Assembly: GCF_007558815.1 (NCBI RefSeq)
Contig: NZ_VLTJ01000044.1
Coordinates: 1-64,000 of the forward strand
Direction: 5' to 3'
Length of the DNA: 64,000 bases
Source: Verticiella sediminum
Lineage (GTDB): Bacteria > Pseudomonadota > Gammaproteobacteria > Burkholderiales > Burkholderiaceae_B
Of this stretch, positions 44,772-53,453 are shown piece after piece (position 1 is the first letter of the stretch; every line of letters starts with the position of its first letter). The position numbers and the translations under genes were made by a program. The notes beneath the pieces were generated by a model. The model saw only the letters and a list, made by a program, of their open reading frames with translations. It had not been told where the DNA came from and made no database searches.

Positions 44772-44842
44772 AATGCCCCCACGCTTGGCCGCTGTGCGGC
44801 CGGCGCTGCCCCCCGAGGGGGCGCTTTTTTGCCTTGGGACGG
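44772..44842. repeat. Tandem GC-rich repeat, unit 1
   Basis: A 71-base unit starting AATGCCCCCACGCTTGGCCG, with a six-C tract and ending GCCTTGGGACGG. Repeated almost exactly at 44859-44932. Contains hairpin arms CCCCC/GGGGG followed by CGCTTTTTT, so read on the plus strand it also resembles a terminator. Confidence 0.8.
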
Positions 44843-44858
44843 CCCGGCGGCAAAAAAA

Positions 44859-44932
44859 AATGCCCCCACGCTTGGCCGCTACGCGGCCGGCGCTGCCCCC
44901 CCCCCGAGGGGGCGCTTTTTTGCCTTGGGACG
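44859..44932. repeat. Tandem GC-rich repeat, unit 2
   Basis: Second unit, differing in two bases of the GGCCGC hairpin and in a C tract extended from six to ten. Preceded on the left by a nine-A run (44852-44860), which on the minus strand is a T run after GGCCGC/GCGGCC, so it may end the minus-strand FtsX-type gene transcript. Confidence 0.8.
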
Positions 44933-44935
44933 GGC

Positions 44936-47449
44936 TCAGACCTCGCGCAGCGTGACCAGCGGTGGTGTGTGCAGCACTCCGCGCAGCCCGGCCTGCCCGC
45001 CCATCAGCGCGGCAAGCATGCCGGCCCCGATGCCCAGGAGGAACACCCACCAGGACGGCACGAAGGGGAATTCGAAAGCATACCGTGCCAGGGCCCAGGC
45101 CAGCGCGCTCGCGGCGATCGCGGCCAGCGCGCCGGCGGCCGCGCCGATCAGCGCCAGCTCCAGCCACTGGGCCCGCGCCAGTTGCCGGCGCGTCGCGCCC
45201 AGGGCGCGCAGCAGCGCGGCCTCGCGCATGCGTTCGTCGCGCGTGGCCGACAGGGCCGCATAGAGCACCAGCACACCGGCGGCCAGCGTGAACACGAAGA
45301 GCCCCTGCACAGCGACGATCACCTGGTCCAGCACCCGCTGCACCTGATCCAGGATCGCCGTCACGTCGAACACCGAAAGGTTCGGGAAGCGGGCCAGCAG
45401 GCCGGGCAGCGGGTCCGGCATGCCCGGCCCGATGTGAAACGAGGTGATCCAGCTCTGCGGCGCGTTGCGCAGCACCTCCGGAGACGTCAGCACGAAGAAG
45501 TTGACCGCCATCGAATCCCACTGGGGCGAGCGCAGGTTGACCAGTTGCGCCGTCACGGGCCGGCCGGCCACGTCGTAGGTGAGCGTGTCGCCGACCACCA
45601 CTCCCAGCGTCTGGGCAAGCTCCTGGTCCATCGAGATGGCCCGTTCGTCCGGCTCGAACCAGCGCCCCTGCACCAGGGCATTGTGCTCCGGCAAGCGGGC
45701 CGAATAGGACAGGTTGGCCTCGCGCTCGATCATGCGGCGCGCGCGGCGGTCGGCAAAGGCCGCCGCCTCGACGGGCTGGCCATTGATCTCGATCAGACGG
45801 CCGCGCACGACGGGATGCAGCGGGGCGTGGATGCCCGCGTGCATGAGCGTGGCCTCGATCGGCTCGCGCTGGTTGGACTGGATATTGATGAGAAAGCGGT
45901 TCGGCGCGTCGGGCGGCGCCGCCTGGCGCCAGCCGTCGATGAGGTCGGTGCGCGTAATGGTGAGCAGCAGCATGGCCATCAGCCCGACCGCCAGCGCGCA
46001 GATCTGCGCCACCGTGGCGGCGCGCCGCCGCACCACGCCGGCCAGCGCGAAGCGCACGGCCACCGAGCGAAAGTGCAGCCGGCGCCACGGCGCGAGAAAC
46101 ACCAGCCCGGCCCAGGCGGCAAGCGCAAACATCGCGAACGCCAGCAGGAAGCCGCCCGCCGTGAGCAGCCCCAGGCGCAGCTCGCCCGCGACCCACCACA
46201 GCAGGACCACAAAGCCCGTGAGCCCGACACCGTACCAGAGCGCGGCACGGCCACCGGCCAGCGCATCGAGGTCGCTGCGCAGCACCCGTCCGGGCGGTAC
46301 CCGGTGCAACTGCGCGAGCGAGGGCAGCGCAAAGCCCAGCAGGAGCCAGACGCCGGTCACCAGCCCCTGCGCGGCCGGATGCAGCGTGGGCGCAGGCAGT
46401 TGCGTCGTGATGAGATCGCCCAGGGCCGCGAGCAGGCCCGCATGACCCGCGTAGCCCAGCACGCAGCCCAGCGCGGCGCCGATCACCGCCACGATGAGAA
46501 ACTCGATGGCCACCAGCCGGCTCACTTCGCCTTGGGTTGCGCCCAGGCAGCGCATCACCGCGACGCTGGCCAGGTGCCGCAGCATGTAGCGGCGCGCCGC
46601 CATGGCCACCGCCACGGTGGCGATGAGCACGGCGAGCATCGCCACCAGGGAAAGAAAGCGCTGCGCGCGGTCCAGTGTCTGGCGCACCTCGGGCCGCCCG
46701 GTGGCCAGGGTGTCGATGCGCCCGGCCTCGCCCAGGTTGGCGCGCAGCCAGCGCGTGAAGTCGGCCACGGGCGCGGGCTCGCCGGCGAACAGGCTGCGAT
46801 ATGACAGGCGGCTGCCGAACGCCGCCAGCCCCGTGGCGGCCAGCTCATCGGCGCGCATCATCAGGCGCGGCGCCAGATTGACGAAGCTCATCCCGCGGTC
46901 GGGCTCGAGGGTGATGACGTTGCCGACACGAAACACCGAATCGCCCAGTTGGATGCGGTCGCCGACCTCGGCATGCAGCAGCGGCAGCACCGAGGCGTCG
47001 AGCCAGACCGTACCCGGCTCGGGCACACCTTGCGCCGGGTAATCGACGCTACCGGCCTGGCGCGCCTGCGTGGCGCCGGGTTCGCGCACCCGGACCGCGC
47101 CGCGCAAAGGATAGTTGGGGCTCACCGCCTTGACCGACACGAGCTGGGCATGCTCGCCGTCCAGGCTCAAGGCCATCGAGGGAAAGACGATGGTCTCGGC
47201 GGCTTCCAGGCCGCGCGCCTGGGCCTGTGCGCGTATGCCATCGGTGAGCGGCACGTCGCTGTTGAGGACCACGTCCGCGCCCATGAGCTGCGCGCCGTCG
47301 CGCTCGAGCGCGAGGCGCAGCCGGTCGGCGAGAAAGCCGACACTGGTCACTGCGGCGACGGCGACGATCAGGGCCGCCAGAATGAGGCGCAGCTCGCCCG
47401 CACGCCAATCGCGACGCGTCATGCGCCAAGCCTGCTTGAATTGCCTCAT
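44936..47449 (-). CDS. ABC transporter permease, FtsX/MacB type (YbbP-like)
   Basis: Inner-membrane protein of 837 residues. An N-terminal membrane segment (LRLILAALIVAVAAVTSVG) is followed by a large periplasmic domain, then FtsX-type blocks of three to four membrane helices at about 270-390 and 725-825, plus a central hydrophobic block around 410-500. This long two-block layout fits YbbP, whose partner ATPase YbbA and esterase TesA are usual neighbours, but no ATPase gene is adjacent here. GGAGAAGGGC precedes the ATG. It may act in lipoprotein or lysophospholipid handling; the partner must come from elsewhere. Confidence 0.85.
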   Translation of the reverse strand: MRQFKQAWRMTRRDWRAGELRLILAALIVAVAAVTSVGFLADRLRLALERDGAQLMGADVVLNSDVPLTDGIRAQAQARGLEAAETIVFPSMALSLDGEHAQLVSVKAVSPNYPLRGAVRVREPGATQARQAGSVDYPAQGVPEPGTVWLDASVLPLLHAEVGDRIQLGDSVFRVGNVITLEPDRGMSFVNLAPRLMMRADELAATGLAAFGSRLSYRSLFAGEPAPVADFTRWLRANLGEAGRIDTLATGRPEVRQTLDRAQRFLSLVAMLAVLIATVAVAMAARRYMLRHLASVAVMRCLGATQGEVSRLVAIEFLIVAVIGAALGCVLGYAGHAGLLAALGDLITTQLPAPTLHPAAQGLVTGVWLLLGFALPSLAQLHRVPPGRVLRSDLDALAGGRAALWYGVGLTGFVVLLWWVAGELRLGLLTAGGFLLAFAMFALAAWAGLVFLAPWRRLHFRSVAVRFALAGVVRRRAATVAQICALAVGLMAMLLLTITRTDLIDGWRQAAPPDAPNRFLINIQSNQREPIEATLMHAGIHAPLHPVVRGRLIEINGQPVEAAAFADRRARRMIEREANLSYSARLPEHNALVQGRWFEPDERAISMDQELAQTLGVVVGDTLTYDVAGRPVTAQLVNLRSPQWDSMAVNFFVLTSPEVLRNAPQSWITSFHIGPGMPDPLPGLLARFPNLSVFDVTAILDQVQRVLDQVIVAVQGLFVFTLAAGVLVLYAALSATRDERMREAALLRALGATRRQLARAQWLELALIGAAAGALAAIAASALAWALARYAFEFPFVPSWWVFLLGIGAGMLAALMGGQAGLRGVLHTPPLVTLREV

Positions 47450-47708
47450 GCCCTTCTCCGAGATTGCCCTTGCGCCAGCCGCGCGGCGACAACTTGTGCT
47501 CAGCAAGCCGCCCGCCCGAGCGCTTGGGCAGTGCGGCGGATCGAAGGTTCACGGCGATGGAGGCGCATCGCCCGGCGAGGGGCCCGTCCGTGCCGGGCCG
47601 TCGCGATCGCCGAGCCCGGCCGCTGCGGTCGTTGTCGCAGCGAGGCGGCACGATGGGCAGCGCACGCACGAAGGCCCGGTGCGGGCGATCGTGCACGTGC
47701 GGCGCCGC

Positions 47709-48368
47709 TCAGGCCGCCGCGAGCGCCGAGGTATCCAGCGGCGCGCCGGTCTTCTGCTGCACTTCCTCTAGCGTCACGCCAGGGGCGAGCTCGACCAGCG
47801 AGAAGCCCTTGTCGGTGATGTCGATCACGCACAGATCCGTGATGATGCGGTCCACCACGCCCACGCCCGTGAGCGGCAGCGTGCACTCGGCGAGCAGCTT
47901 GAGGTCGGCGGTGCCGTCCTTCTTGGTGGCCACGTGCTCCATCAGCACCACCACGCGGCCCACACCCGCCACCAGGTCCATCGCGCCGCCCATGCCCTTG
48001 ACCATCTTGCCGGGGATCATCCAGTTGGCCAGATCGCCATTGGCGGCGACCTGCATCGCGCCGAGGATCGCCAGGTTGATCTTGCCGCCGCGGATCATCG
48101 CGAACGAATCCGCCGACGAGAAGATCGACGAGCCCGGCAGCGTGGTCACGGTCTGCTTGCCGGCGTTGATGAGATCGGCGTCGACCTCGTCCTCGCGCGG
48201 GAACGGACCGATGCCGAGCAGCCCGTTCTCGGACTGCAGCCAGACCTCGACGCCCGTCGGCACGTGGTTGGCGACCAGGGTGGGCATACCGATGCCCAGG
48301 TTGACGTAGAAACCGTCCTGCAGCTCGCGCGCGGCGCGCGCGGCCATTTCGTCTCGTGTCCAGGCCAT
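47709..48368 (-). CDS. 3-oxoacid CoA-transferase, subunit B
   Basis: Class I CoA transferase beta subunit, 219 residues. The catalytic glutamate is in the SENGLLG motif near residue 47, preceded by [31 protein letters not shown] and [15 protein letters not shown] are typical of the ScoB/PcaJ group. It follows subunit A by 12 bases on the same strand. The pair moves CoA from succinyl-CoA to a 3-oxoacid (acetoacetate or 3-oxoadipate); sequence alone does not choose between them. Confidence 0.93.
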   Translation of the reverse strand: MAWTRDEMAARAARELQDGFYVNLGIGMPTLVANHVPTGVEVWLQSENGLLGIGPFPREDEVDADLINAGKQTVTTLPGSSIFSSADSFAMIRGGKINLAILGAMQVAANGDLANWMIPGKMVKGMGGAMDLVAGVGRVVVLMEHVATKKDGTADLKLLAECTLPLTGVGVVDRIITDLCVIDITDKGFSLVELAPGVTLEEVQQKTGAPLDTSALAAA

Positions 48369-48380
48369 GTCTTGTTCCTC

Positions 48381-49076
48381 TCAGGCTCGCGTGGTGCGCT
48401 GCTCGATGCGCTTCTCGGGTTGGGCGTTGACCACGATGCGGTGCACGTAGATGCCCGGCAGGTGGATCGCGTCGGGATCGAGCGTGCCGGTCTCGACGAG
48501 GTTCTCGACTTCGACCACAGTGACCTTGCCGGCCATGGCGACATTCGGGTTGAAGTTGCGCGCGGTGCGCCGGAACACCAGGTTGCCGCTCTTGTCGGCC
48601 GTGTGCGCGTGCACCAGCGACACGTCGGGCACCAGGCTGCGCTCCATCAGATAGGGAACGCCGTCGAACTCGCGCACTTCCTTGCCCTCAGCGACCAGCG
48701 TGCCCACGCCGGTGCGCGTGAAGAAAGCCGGAATGCCCGCGCCGCCCGCGCGCAGGCGCTCGGCCAGCGTGCCCTGCGGATTGAACTCGAGCTCGAGTTC
48801 GCCGGCGAGGTACTGGCGCGCGAACTCCTTGTTCTCGCCCACGTACGAGGCGATCATCTTGCGGATCTGGCGTGTCTGCAGCAACTGGCCCAGGCCGAAG
48901 TCGTCCACGCCCGCGTTGTTGCTGATGCAGGTGAGCTCCCTGGCGCCGGAGTCGCGCAAAGCGGCGATCAGGGCTTCGGGAATCCCACACAGGCCGAAGC
49001 CCCCCACGGCGATCGTCTGCCCGTCGGCGACGATCCCCTCCAGCGCCTCGCGGGCACTGCCAAACACCTTTTTCAT
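48381..49076 (-). CDS. 3-oxoacid CoA-transferase, subunit A
   Basis: Alpha subunit, 231 residues. Visible are VGGFGLCGIPEALI (CoA-binding glycine loop), TCISNNAGVDDFGLGQLL, the SYVGENKEFARQY segment and the FFTRTGVGTLVAEGKE loop of the ScoA/PcaI group. Upstream lies a GTTCCG palindrome of the kind bound by IclR-type PcaR/PobR regulators, which would favour a role in the beta-ketoadipate pathway, though no pca genes are near. Divergent from the ETF-ubiquinone oxidoreductase gene, which handles electrons from acyl-CoA oxidation. Confidence 0.93.
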   Translation of the reverse strand: MKKVFGSAREALEGIVADGQTIAVGGFGLCGIPEALIAALRDSGARELTCISNNAGVDDFGLGQLLQTRQIRKMIASYVGENKEFARQYLAGELELEFNPQGTLAERLRAGGAGIPAFFTRTGVGTLVAEGKEVREFDGVPYLMERSLVPDVSLVHAHTADKSGNLVFRRTARNFNPNVAMAGKVTVVEVENLVETGTLDPDAIHLPGIYVHRIVVNAQPEKRIEQRTTRA

Positions 49077-49290
49077 GCGCGTCTACCCTCCAGTGAATGA
49101 GCCTGCGCCGCGGACACAGCATGCCGCCGGGCAGTGCCGCGGCGGTGTCATGCCCGCGCGGCCGGGCGCCCGGCGCCGCATCGACGGGCCGAGCTGCCGA
49201 TTGTAGATCAGCCGCCCTCGGAACAAGGCCCGCTCTTGCGCAGCGCATCATCGCGTTCCGCTGGATCGGCACACGAAATTGCGCGCAGAA

Positions 49291-49307
49291 GTTCCGCGGT
49301 ACGGAAC
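49291..49307. promoter_or_regulatory. GTTCCG-N5-CGGAAC palindrome, candidate operator
   Basis: GTTCCGCGGTACGGAAC lies in the 372-base divergent gap 49077-49448 between the CoA-transferase and ETF-QO genes. A second, weaker inverted repeat (ATTCC and GGAAT, 49310-49327) follows. No gene is supported in this gap. Confidence 0.5.
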
Positions 49308-49448
49308 AGATTCCCTATTTTCGGAATGGTTCGGCGCCGTGGCAGGGCACAGTTGTTGCGCCGTTGCAATACAATGAGCGCCATTTTCGGAAATCCACCC
49401 GGCGTCCTCCGTCGGGCACGCAATCACTAGAGAACTCAAGGAGTCCCC

Positions 49449-51101
49449 ATGGCGCATGCCGAACGCGAGGCAATGGAGTACGACGTCGTCGTGGTGGGGG
49501 GCGGGCCGGCCGGGCTTGCCACCGCCATCCGCCTCAAGCAGCTCGCAGCCGAACGCAATCAGGAAGTCAGCGTCTGTGTCCTCGAGAAGGGTGGCGAGGT
49601 TGGCGCACACATCTTGTCCGGCGCCGTCATGGACCCGCGCGGCCTGAACGAGCTGATCCCCGACTGGAAGGAAAAGGGCGCGCCGCTCGACACCCCGGTG
49701 ACGGAAGACAAGTTCCTCTTTCTCAGCAAGACCGGCGCGCGCGCCACGCCCAACTGGGCGCTGCCGCCGAACTTCCATAACGTCGGCAACTATATCGTCG
49801 GCCTGGGCAACGTCGTCAAATGGCTGGGCGAACAGGCCGAGGCCGCCGGCGTGGAAGTGTTCCCGGGCTTTGCCGCCGCCGAAATCCTCTACACGGACGA
49901 CGGCAAGGTGCGCGGCGTGGCCACCGGCGACATGGGCCTGAACAAGCAGGGCGAACCCGGTCCCAACTACCAGCCCGGCATGGAACTGCACGCCAAGTAC
50001 ACCGTGTTCGCCGAAGGCTCGCGCGGCCAGCTCGGCCGCCAGCTCATCGAGCGCTTCAAGCTCGACGCCGGCAAGGACCCGCAAAGCTACGGGATCGGCA
50101 TCAAGGAACTCTGGCAGATCGACCCGGCCCTGCACAAACCCGGCCTGGTGATCCACACCGCCGGCTGGCCGCTCGATGCCGACACCTACGGCGGCTCCTT
50201 CCTGTACCACTACGGCGAGAACCTCGTGACGGTCGGCATGGTGGTGGGCCTGGACTATGCCAACCCGTGGCTCTCGCCGTTCGAGGAGTTCCAGCGCTAC
50301 AAGACCCACCCCGAGATCCGCAAGTATTTCGAGGGCGCCAAGCGCATCGGCTACGGCGCGCGCGCCATCACCGCCGGCGGCCTGCTGTCGCTGCCCAAGC
50401 TCGCCTTCCCGGGCGGCGTCCTGGTCGGCTGTGAAGCGGGCTTCCTGAACGCTTCGCGCATCAAGGGCAGCCACGCCGCGATCAAGTCGGGGATGATGGC
50501 CGCCGAGGCCGCGTTCGACGCCCTGACGGCCGGCCGCGAGCAGGACGAGCTGAGCGCCTATCCGCAGGCCTTCGAGAAATCCTGGCTGCACGAAGAACTG
50601 AACAAGGCGCGCAACTTCAAGCAGTGGTTCAAGAAGGGCCAGACCGTCGCCGTGCTGATGACCGGGATCGAGCAGCTCGTCTTGCGCGGCAAGATGCCCT
50701 GGACCATCCACCGCACCAAGCCGGACTACGCCTGTCTGCAACCGGCCGCCGAGTGCGCGCGCATCGACTACCCCAAGCCCGACGGCAAGCTCACCTTCGA
50801 TCGCCTGAGTTCCGTGTTCCTGTCGAGCACCAACCATGACGAGGATGAACCGGTCCACCTCACGCTCAAGGACCCGAGCATACCGGTGCAGGTGAACCTC
50901 GCGAAGTACGGCGGCCCCGAAGCGCGCTACTGCCCGGCGGCGGTGTATGAGTTCGTGAAGGACGACAACGGCAACGACAAGCTGCAGATCAACGCGCAGA
51001 ACTGCGTGCACTGCAAGACCTGCGACATCAAGGACCCGACGCAGAACATCGTCTGGGTAGCGCCGCAGGGCGGCGAAGGGCCGGTGTATTCGGGCATGTG
51101 A
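49449..51101 (+). CDS. Electron transfer flavoprotein-ubiquinone oxidoreductase
   Basis: Membrane-associated FAD/4Fe-4S enzyme of 550 residues passing electrons from ETF to quinone during fatty acid and amino acid oxidation. The FAD loop is VVVGGGPAGLATAIRLK, followed by the ubiquinone-binding and membrane-dipping middle (LAFPGGVLVGCEAGFLN). The C-terminal ferredoxin-like domain has CPAAVYE and CVHCKTCDIKDP, giving the four cluster cysteines. Start ATG 49449 follows CAAGGAGTCCCC. Two strong hairpins lie downstream before the convergent carbamoylase gene. The gene is sometimes called etfD or fixC-like. Confidence 0.96.
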   Translation: MAHAEREAMEYDVVVVGGGPAGLATAIRLKQLAAERNQEVSVCVLEKGGEVGAHILSGAVMDPRGLNELIPDWKEKGAPLDTPVTEDKFLFLSKTGARATPNWALPPNFHNVGNYIVGLGNVVKWLGEQAEAAGVEVFPGFAAAEILYTDDGKVRGVATGDMGLNKQGEPGPNYQPGMELHAKYTVFAEGSRGQLGRQLIERFKLDAGKDPQSYGIGIKELWQIDPALHKPGLVIHTAGWPLDADTYGGSFLYHYGENLVTVGMVVGLDYANPWLSPFEEFQRYKTHPEIRKYFEGAKRIGYGARAITAGGLLSLPKLAFPGGVLVGCEAGFLNASRIKGSHAAIKSGMMAAEAAFDALTAGREQDELSAYPQAFEKSWLHEELNKARNFKQWFKKGQTVAVLMTGIEQLVLRGKMPWTIHRTKPDYACLQPAAECARIDYPKPDGKLTFDRLSSVFLSSTNHDEDEPVHLTLKDPSIPVQVNLAKYGGPEARYCPAAVYEFVKDDNGNDKLQINAQNCVHCKTCDIKDPTQNIVWVAPQGGEGPVYSGM

Positions 51102-51107
51102 TGCCGC

Positions 51108-51127
51108 GCGGGGCCGTCAGGCCCCGC
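51108..51127. terminator. Hairpin directly behind the ETF-QO gene
   Basis: GCGGGGCC and GGCCCCGC pair around GTCA, seven bases after the stop codon. Confidence 0.55.
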
Positions 51128-51142
51128 TGTCCGGGCGGTTCC

Positions 51143-51177
51143 GCAACCCCGCGCAGCCTCGCGTTGCGCGGGGTTGC
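51143..51177. terminator. Second, larger hairpin between convergent genes
   Basis: GCAACCCCGCGCA (51143-51155) pairs perfectly with TGCGCGGGGTTGC (51165-51177) around a nine-base loop, between the ETF-QO stop and the convergent stop at 51216. A weak T stretch follows on the plus strand. Confidence 0.65.
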
Positions 51178-51215
51178 GCATTTCCGGGGGCGGCGCCGCG
51201 CCTTGAACCTCGGGC

Positions 51216-52184
51216 TCAGTGGCCGGGCGCCGTGACTGCGAGCGGCGTACCGTCGGCGGCCAGCGTCTCGCCCTTGCGCTCGACGATGAGCCCGTACGCA
51301 TGCGGCTGGCGGTGCTTGTCGAAGTCGAACGTGGTGCGCTTGTAGATCGCGCACCAGTCGAGGCTGCAGCGCGCCACCATCACCTCGTCATCCTTGGTGA
51401 GGCAGCGCGACACCACTTCGCCCGAGGGCGCGACGATGCAGCTACCACCGATGCTGTCCACCCCCTCCTCGACCCCGGCCTTGGCCACCCCGACCACCCA
51501 CATGCCGTTCTGGTAGGCTCCCGCCTGCAGGGCGAGCTGGTTGTGGAACAGCGACAAATCGTCGTGCGCGGGCGCGGGTGCGTTGTGCACCGGCGTGTTG
51601 TAGCCGATGAAGGTCATCTCGCAGCCCTGCAGGCCGAGTACGCGATAGGTCTCGGCCCAGCGCCGGTCGTTGCACAAGGCCATGCCCACGACACCGCCGA
51701 AGGCGCGCGTGACGCCGAACCCCGGGCCGGGCTCGAAGTAGCGTTTCTCCAGATGCTGAAAGCGGCGCCATGGCTCGTGCTCGGCGTGTCCCGGCAGGTG
51801 CACCTTGCGGTACTTGGCGATGATACGGCCCTGCCCGCTCACGAGGATCGCGGTATTGAAGCGACGCTTGCGGCCCGCCTCGATCGCGAGCTCCGCATAG
51901 CCGAGATAAAAGCCCACGCCCAGCTCGCGGGCGAGCGCGAACAGCGGCAGCGTTTCGGCATTGGGCATCTCAGTCTCGTAGAACGCGTCCAGCTCGTGTT
52001 CGTCCTCGATGTACCAGCGCGGAAAGAAGGTCGTCAGCGCGAGCTCGGGGTAGACGATGACGTGGGCGCCCAGGGCCTTGGCTTCGCGCATCATCTCGCA
52101 CATCCGGCGCACCACCGAGGCGCGGTCATCGGCACGCTGGATCGGGCCCAACTGGCCCATGGCGACGTTCAGGTATCGGTTCAT
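51216..52184 (-). CDS. N-carbamoyl-D-amino acid hydrolase (nitrilase superfamily)
   Basis: 322 residues. The Glu-Lys-Cys triad is visible: Glu in VIVYPELALTTFFPRW near residue 46, Lys in KYRKVHLPG near 127, and Cys in GMALCNDRRWAETYRV near 173. The later HRQPHAYGLI and the NTPVHN segments match D-carbamoylase rather than general nitrilase. It releases free D-amino acid, CO2 and ammonia. Start at 52184 matches the family N-terminus; an ATG at 52205 would add seven residues. It lies beside an L-type carbamoylase and a diaminopropionate lyase. Confidence 0.88.
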   Translation of the reverse strand: MNRYLNVAMGQLGPIQRADDRASVVRRMCEMMREAKALGAHVIVYPELALTTFFPRWYIEDEHELDAFYETEMPNAETLPLFALARELGVGFYLGYAELAIEAGRKRRFNTAILVSGQGRIIAKYRKVHLPGHAEHEPWRRFQHLEKRYFEPGPGFGVTRAFGGVVGMALCNDRRWAETYRVLGLQGCEMTFIGYNTPVHNAPAPAHDDLSLFHNQLALQAGAYQNGMWVVGVAKAGVEEGVDSIGGSCIVAPSGEVVSRCLTKDDEVMVARCSLDWCAIYKRTTFDFDKHRQPHAYGLIVERKGETLAADGTPLAVTAPGH

Positions 52185-52218
52185 TTTCGACTTCGGTTCT
52201 TGCATGGGAAAACCCGGT

Positions 52219-53442
52219 TCAGCGCTCGGCGCGCTCCAGCATGGCGCGCAGCAGGATCTGCGCGCCATAGCCGATGTCCTCGGCGGGGGTGTATTCGTCG
52301 ACGTTGTGGCTGAGCCCGTCCAGGCTGGGCACGAAGATCATGGCGCTCGGGCAGATGCGGGCCAGCATCTGCGCGTCGTGGCCGGCGCCGCTGGGCAGAC
52401 GCAGCGTGCTCAGTCCGAGCGCGCGGGCATGGCGCTCGATGCCGTCCACCAGCGCCGTGTCGAAGGCCACGGGGTCGAAGTCCGCGAGCGTCTCCACGCG
52501 CATGGCGACACCGTGCTGTTCGGCGCAGGCCTGCGCATGCGCCAGCAACTCGGTGCGCGCGCGCGCCAGCATGGCCGCGTCGGTGTTGCGCAAATCCACC
52601 GTCATGCTGGCCTGCGCGGCGATGACGTTCACCAGATCGGGCTGCAGGCGCAGGCTGCCGACGGTAGCGAGCTGCCGCCCACCCAGGCGCGCGGCCAGCT
52701 CGTGCGCGAACGCTGCCGTACGCATCGCGCTCATGCCGGCGTCGCGGCGCAGGGCCATCGGCGTCGTTCCCGCGTGATTGGACTTGCCCTCGAAAGTCAG
52801 GCGCAGCCAGCAAATGCCCTGCACACCCTCCACCACGCCGATCTGCACCCCCTGCCGGTGCAGCACGGGACCCTGCTCGATGTGCAGCTCGAAGAAGCTG
52901 TCCGGACGCGGCGCGGCCGGCGCGTGCTCGCCGGCATAGCCGATCCGCGCCAGCTCGTCGCCCAGGCGCGCGCCGTCGGCATCCCTGGCCTCCAGGGCCG
53001 TCTCCAGCGGCATCCCGCCCACGTAGACCAGGCTGCCGAGCATGTCCGGCTGAAAGCGCGCGCCCTCCTCGTTGGTGAAGAAGGCCACGGCAATCGGCCG
53101 GCGCGGCCGCACGCCGTTCTCGCTGAGCGTGCGCACCACTTCCAATCCGGCCAGCACCCCCAGGTTGCCGTCATACAGGCCGCCGGTACGCACTGTGTCG
53201 ATGTGCGACCCCGTCATCACGGCCGGCAGGTCTTCGCGGCCGGCGTAGGTGGCCACGACATTGCCGATGCCGTCGATCCGCACCTGCATGCCCAGCTCGC
53301 GCATCTGCGCGAGCGTCCAGTCCCGGCCCGCCTTGTCGGCGTCGGTCAGGGCCAGCCGGTGGACGCCCTTGCCGGGCAAGGCGCCCATGCGCCCCAGATC
53401 CATCAGACTTTGCACCAGGCGCGCGGTGTCGATGCGCAACAT
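52219..53442 (-). CDS. M20 family Zn-dependent amidohydrolase (L-carbamoylase/allantoate amidohydrolase type)
   Basis: 407 residues. Metal ligands are seen in GSHIDTVRTGGLYDGNLGV (His and bridging Asp), NEEGARF (Glu pair) and FFELHIEQGPVL (His); the lid-domain substrate residues lie in SNHAGTTPMALRRDA, and the last ligand His is in GLSHNVDEYTP. The family cleaves N-carbamoyl-L-amino acids, ureidoglycine/allantoate or beta-ureidopropionate. AAGGAGG sits just before the ATG. It follows dpaL by 11 bases and precedes the D-carbamoylase by 34, so one operon. Confidence 0.92.
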   Translation of the reverse strand: MLRIDTARLVQSLMDLGRMGALPGKGVHRLALTDADKAGRDWTLAQMRELGMQVRIDGIGNVVATYAGREDLPAVMTGSHIDTVRTGGLYDGNLGVLAGLEVVRTLSENGVRPRRPIAVAFFTNEEGARFQPDMLGSLVYVGGMPLETALEARDADGARLGDELARIGYAGEHAPAAPRPDSFFELHIEQGPVLHRQGVQIGVVEGVQGICWLRLTFEGKSNHAGTTPMALRRDAGMSAMRTAAFAHELAARLGGRQLATVGSLRLQPDLVNVIAAQASMTVDLRNTDAAMLARARTELLAHAQACAEQHGVAMRVETLADFDPVAFDTALVDGIERHARALGLSTLRLPSGAGHDAQMLARICPSAMIFVPSLDGLSHNVDEYTPAEDIGYGAQILLRAMLERAER

Positions 53443-53453
53443 GCCGTCCTCCT

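Noticed and set aside
44772-44932. Tandem repeats as a CRISPR array
   Set aside because: Only two units, no variable spacers, and the unit is a GC hairpin; no cas genes in the window.
44834-46804. 656-codon plus-strand frame over the FtsX-type permease gene
   Set aside because: Composition is dominated by Gln/Arg/His; the minus strand carries the clear membrane protein.
49352-49376. TACAAT before the ETF-QO gene as a full promoter
   Set aside because: A -10-like TACAAT is present but no convincing -35 at proper spacing.
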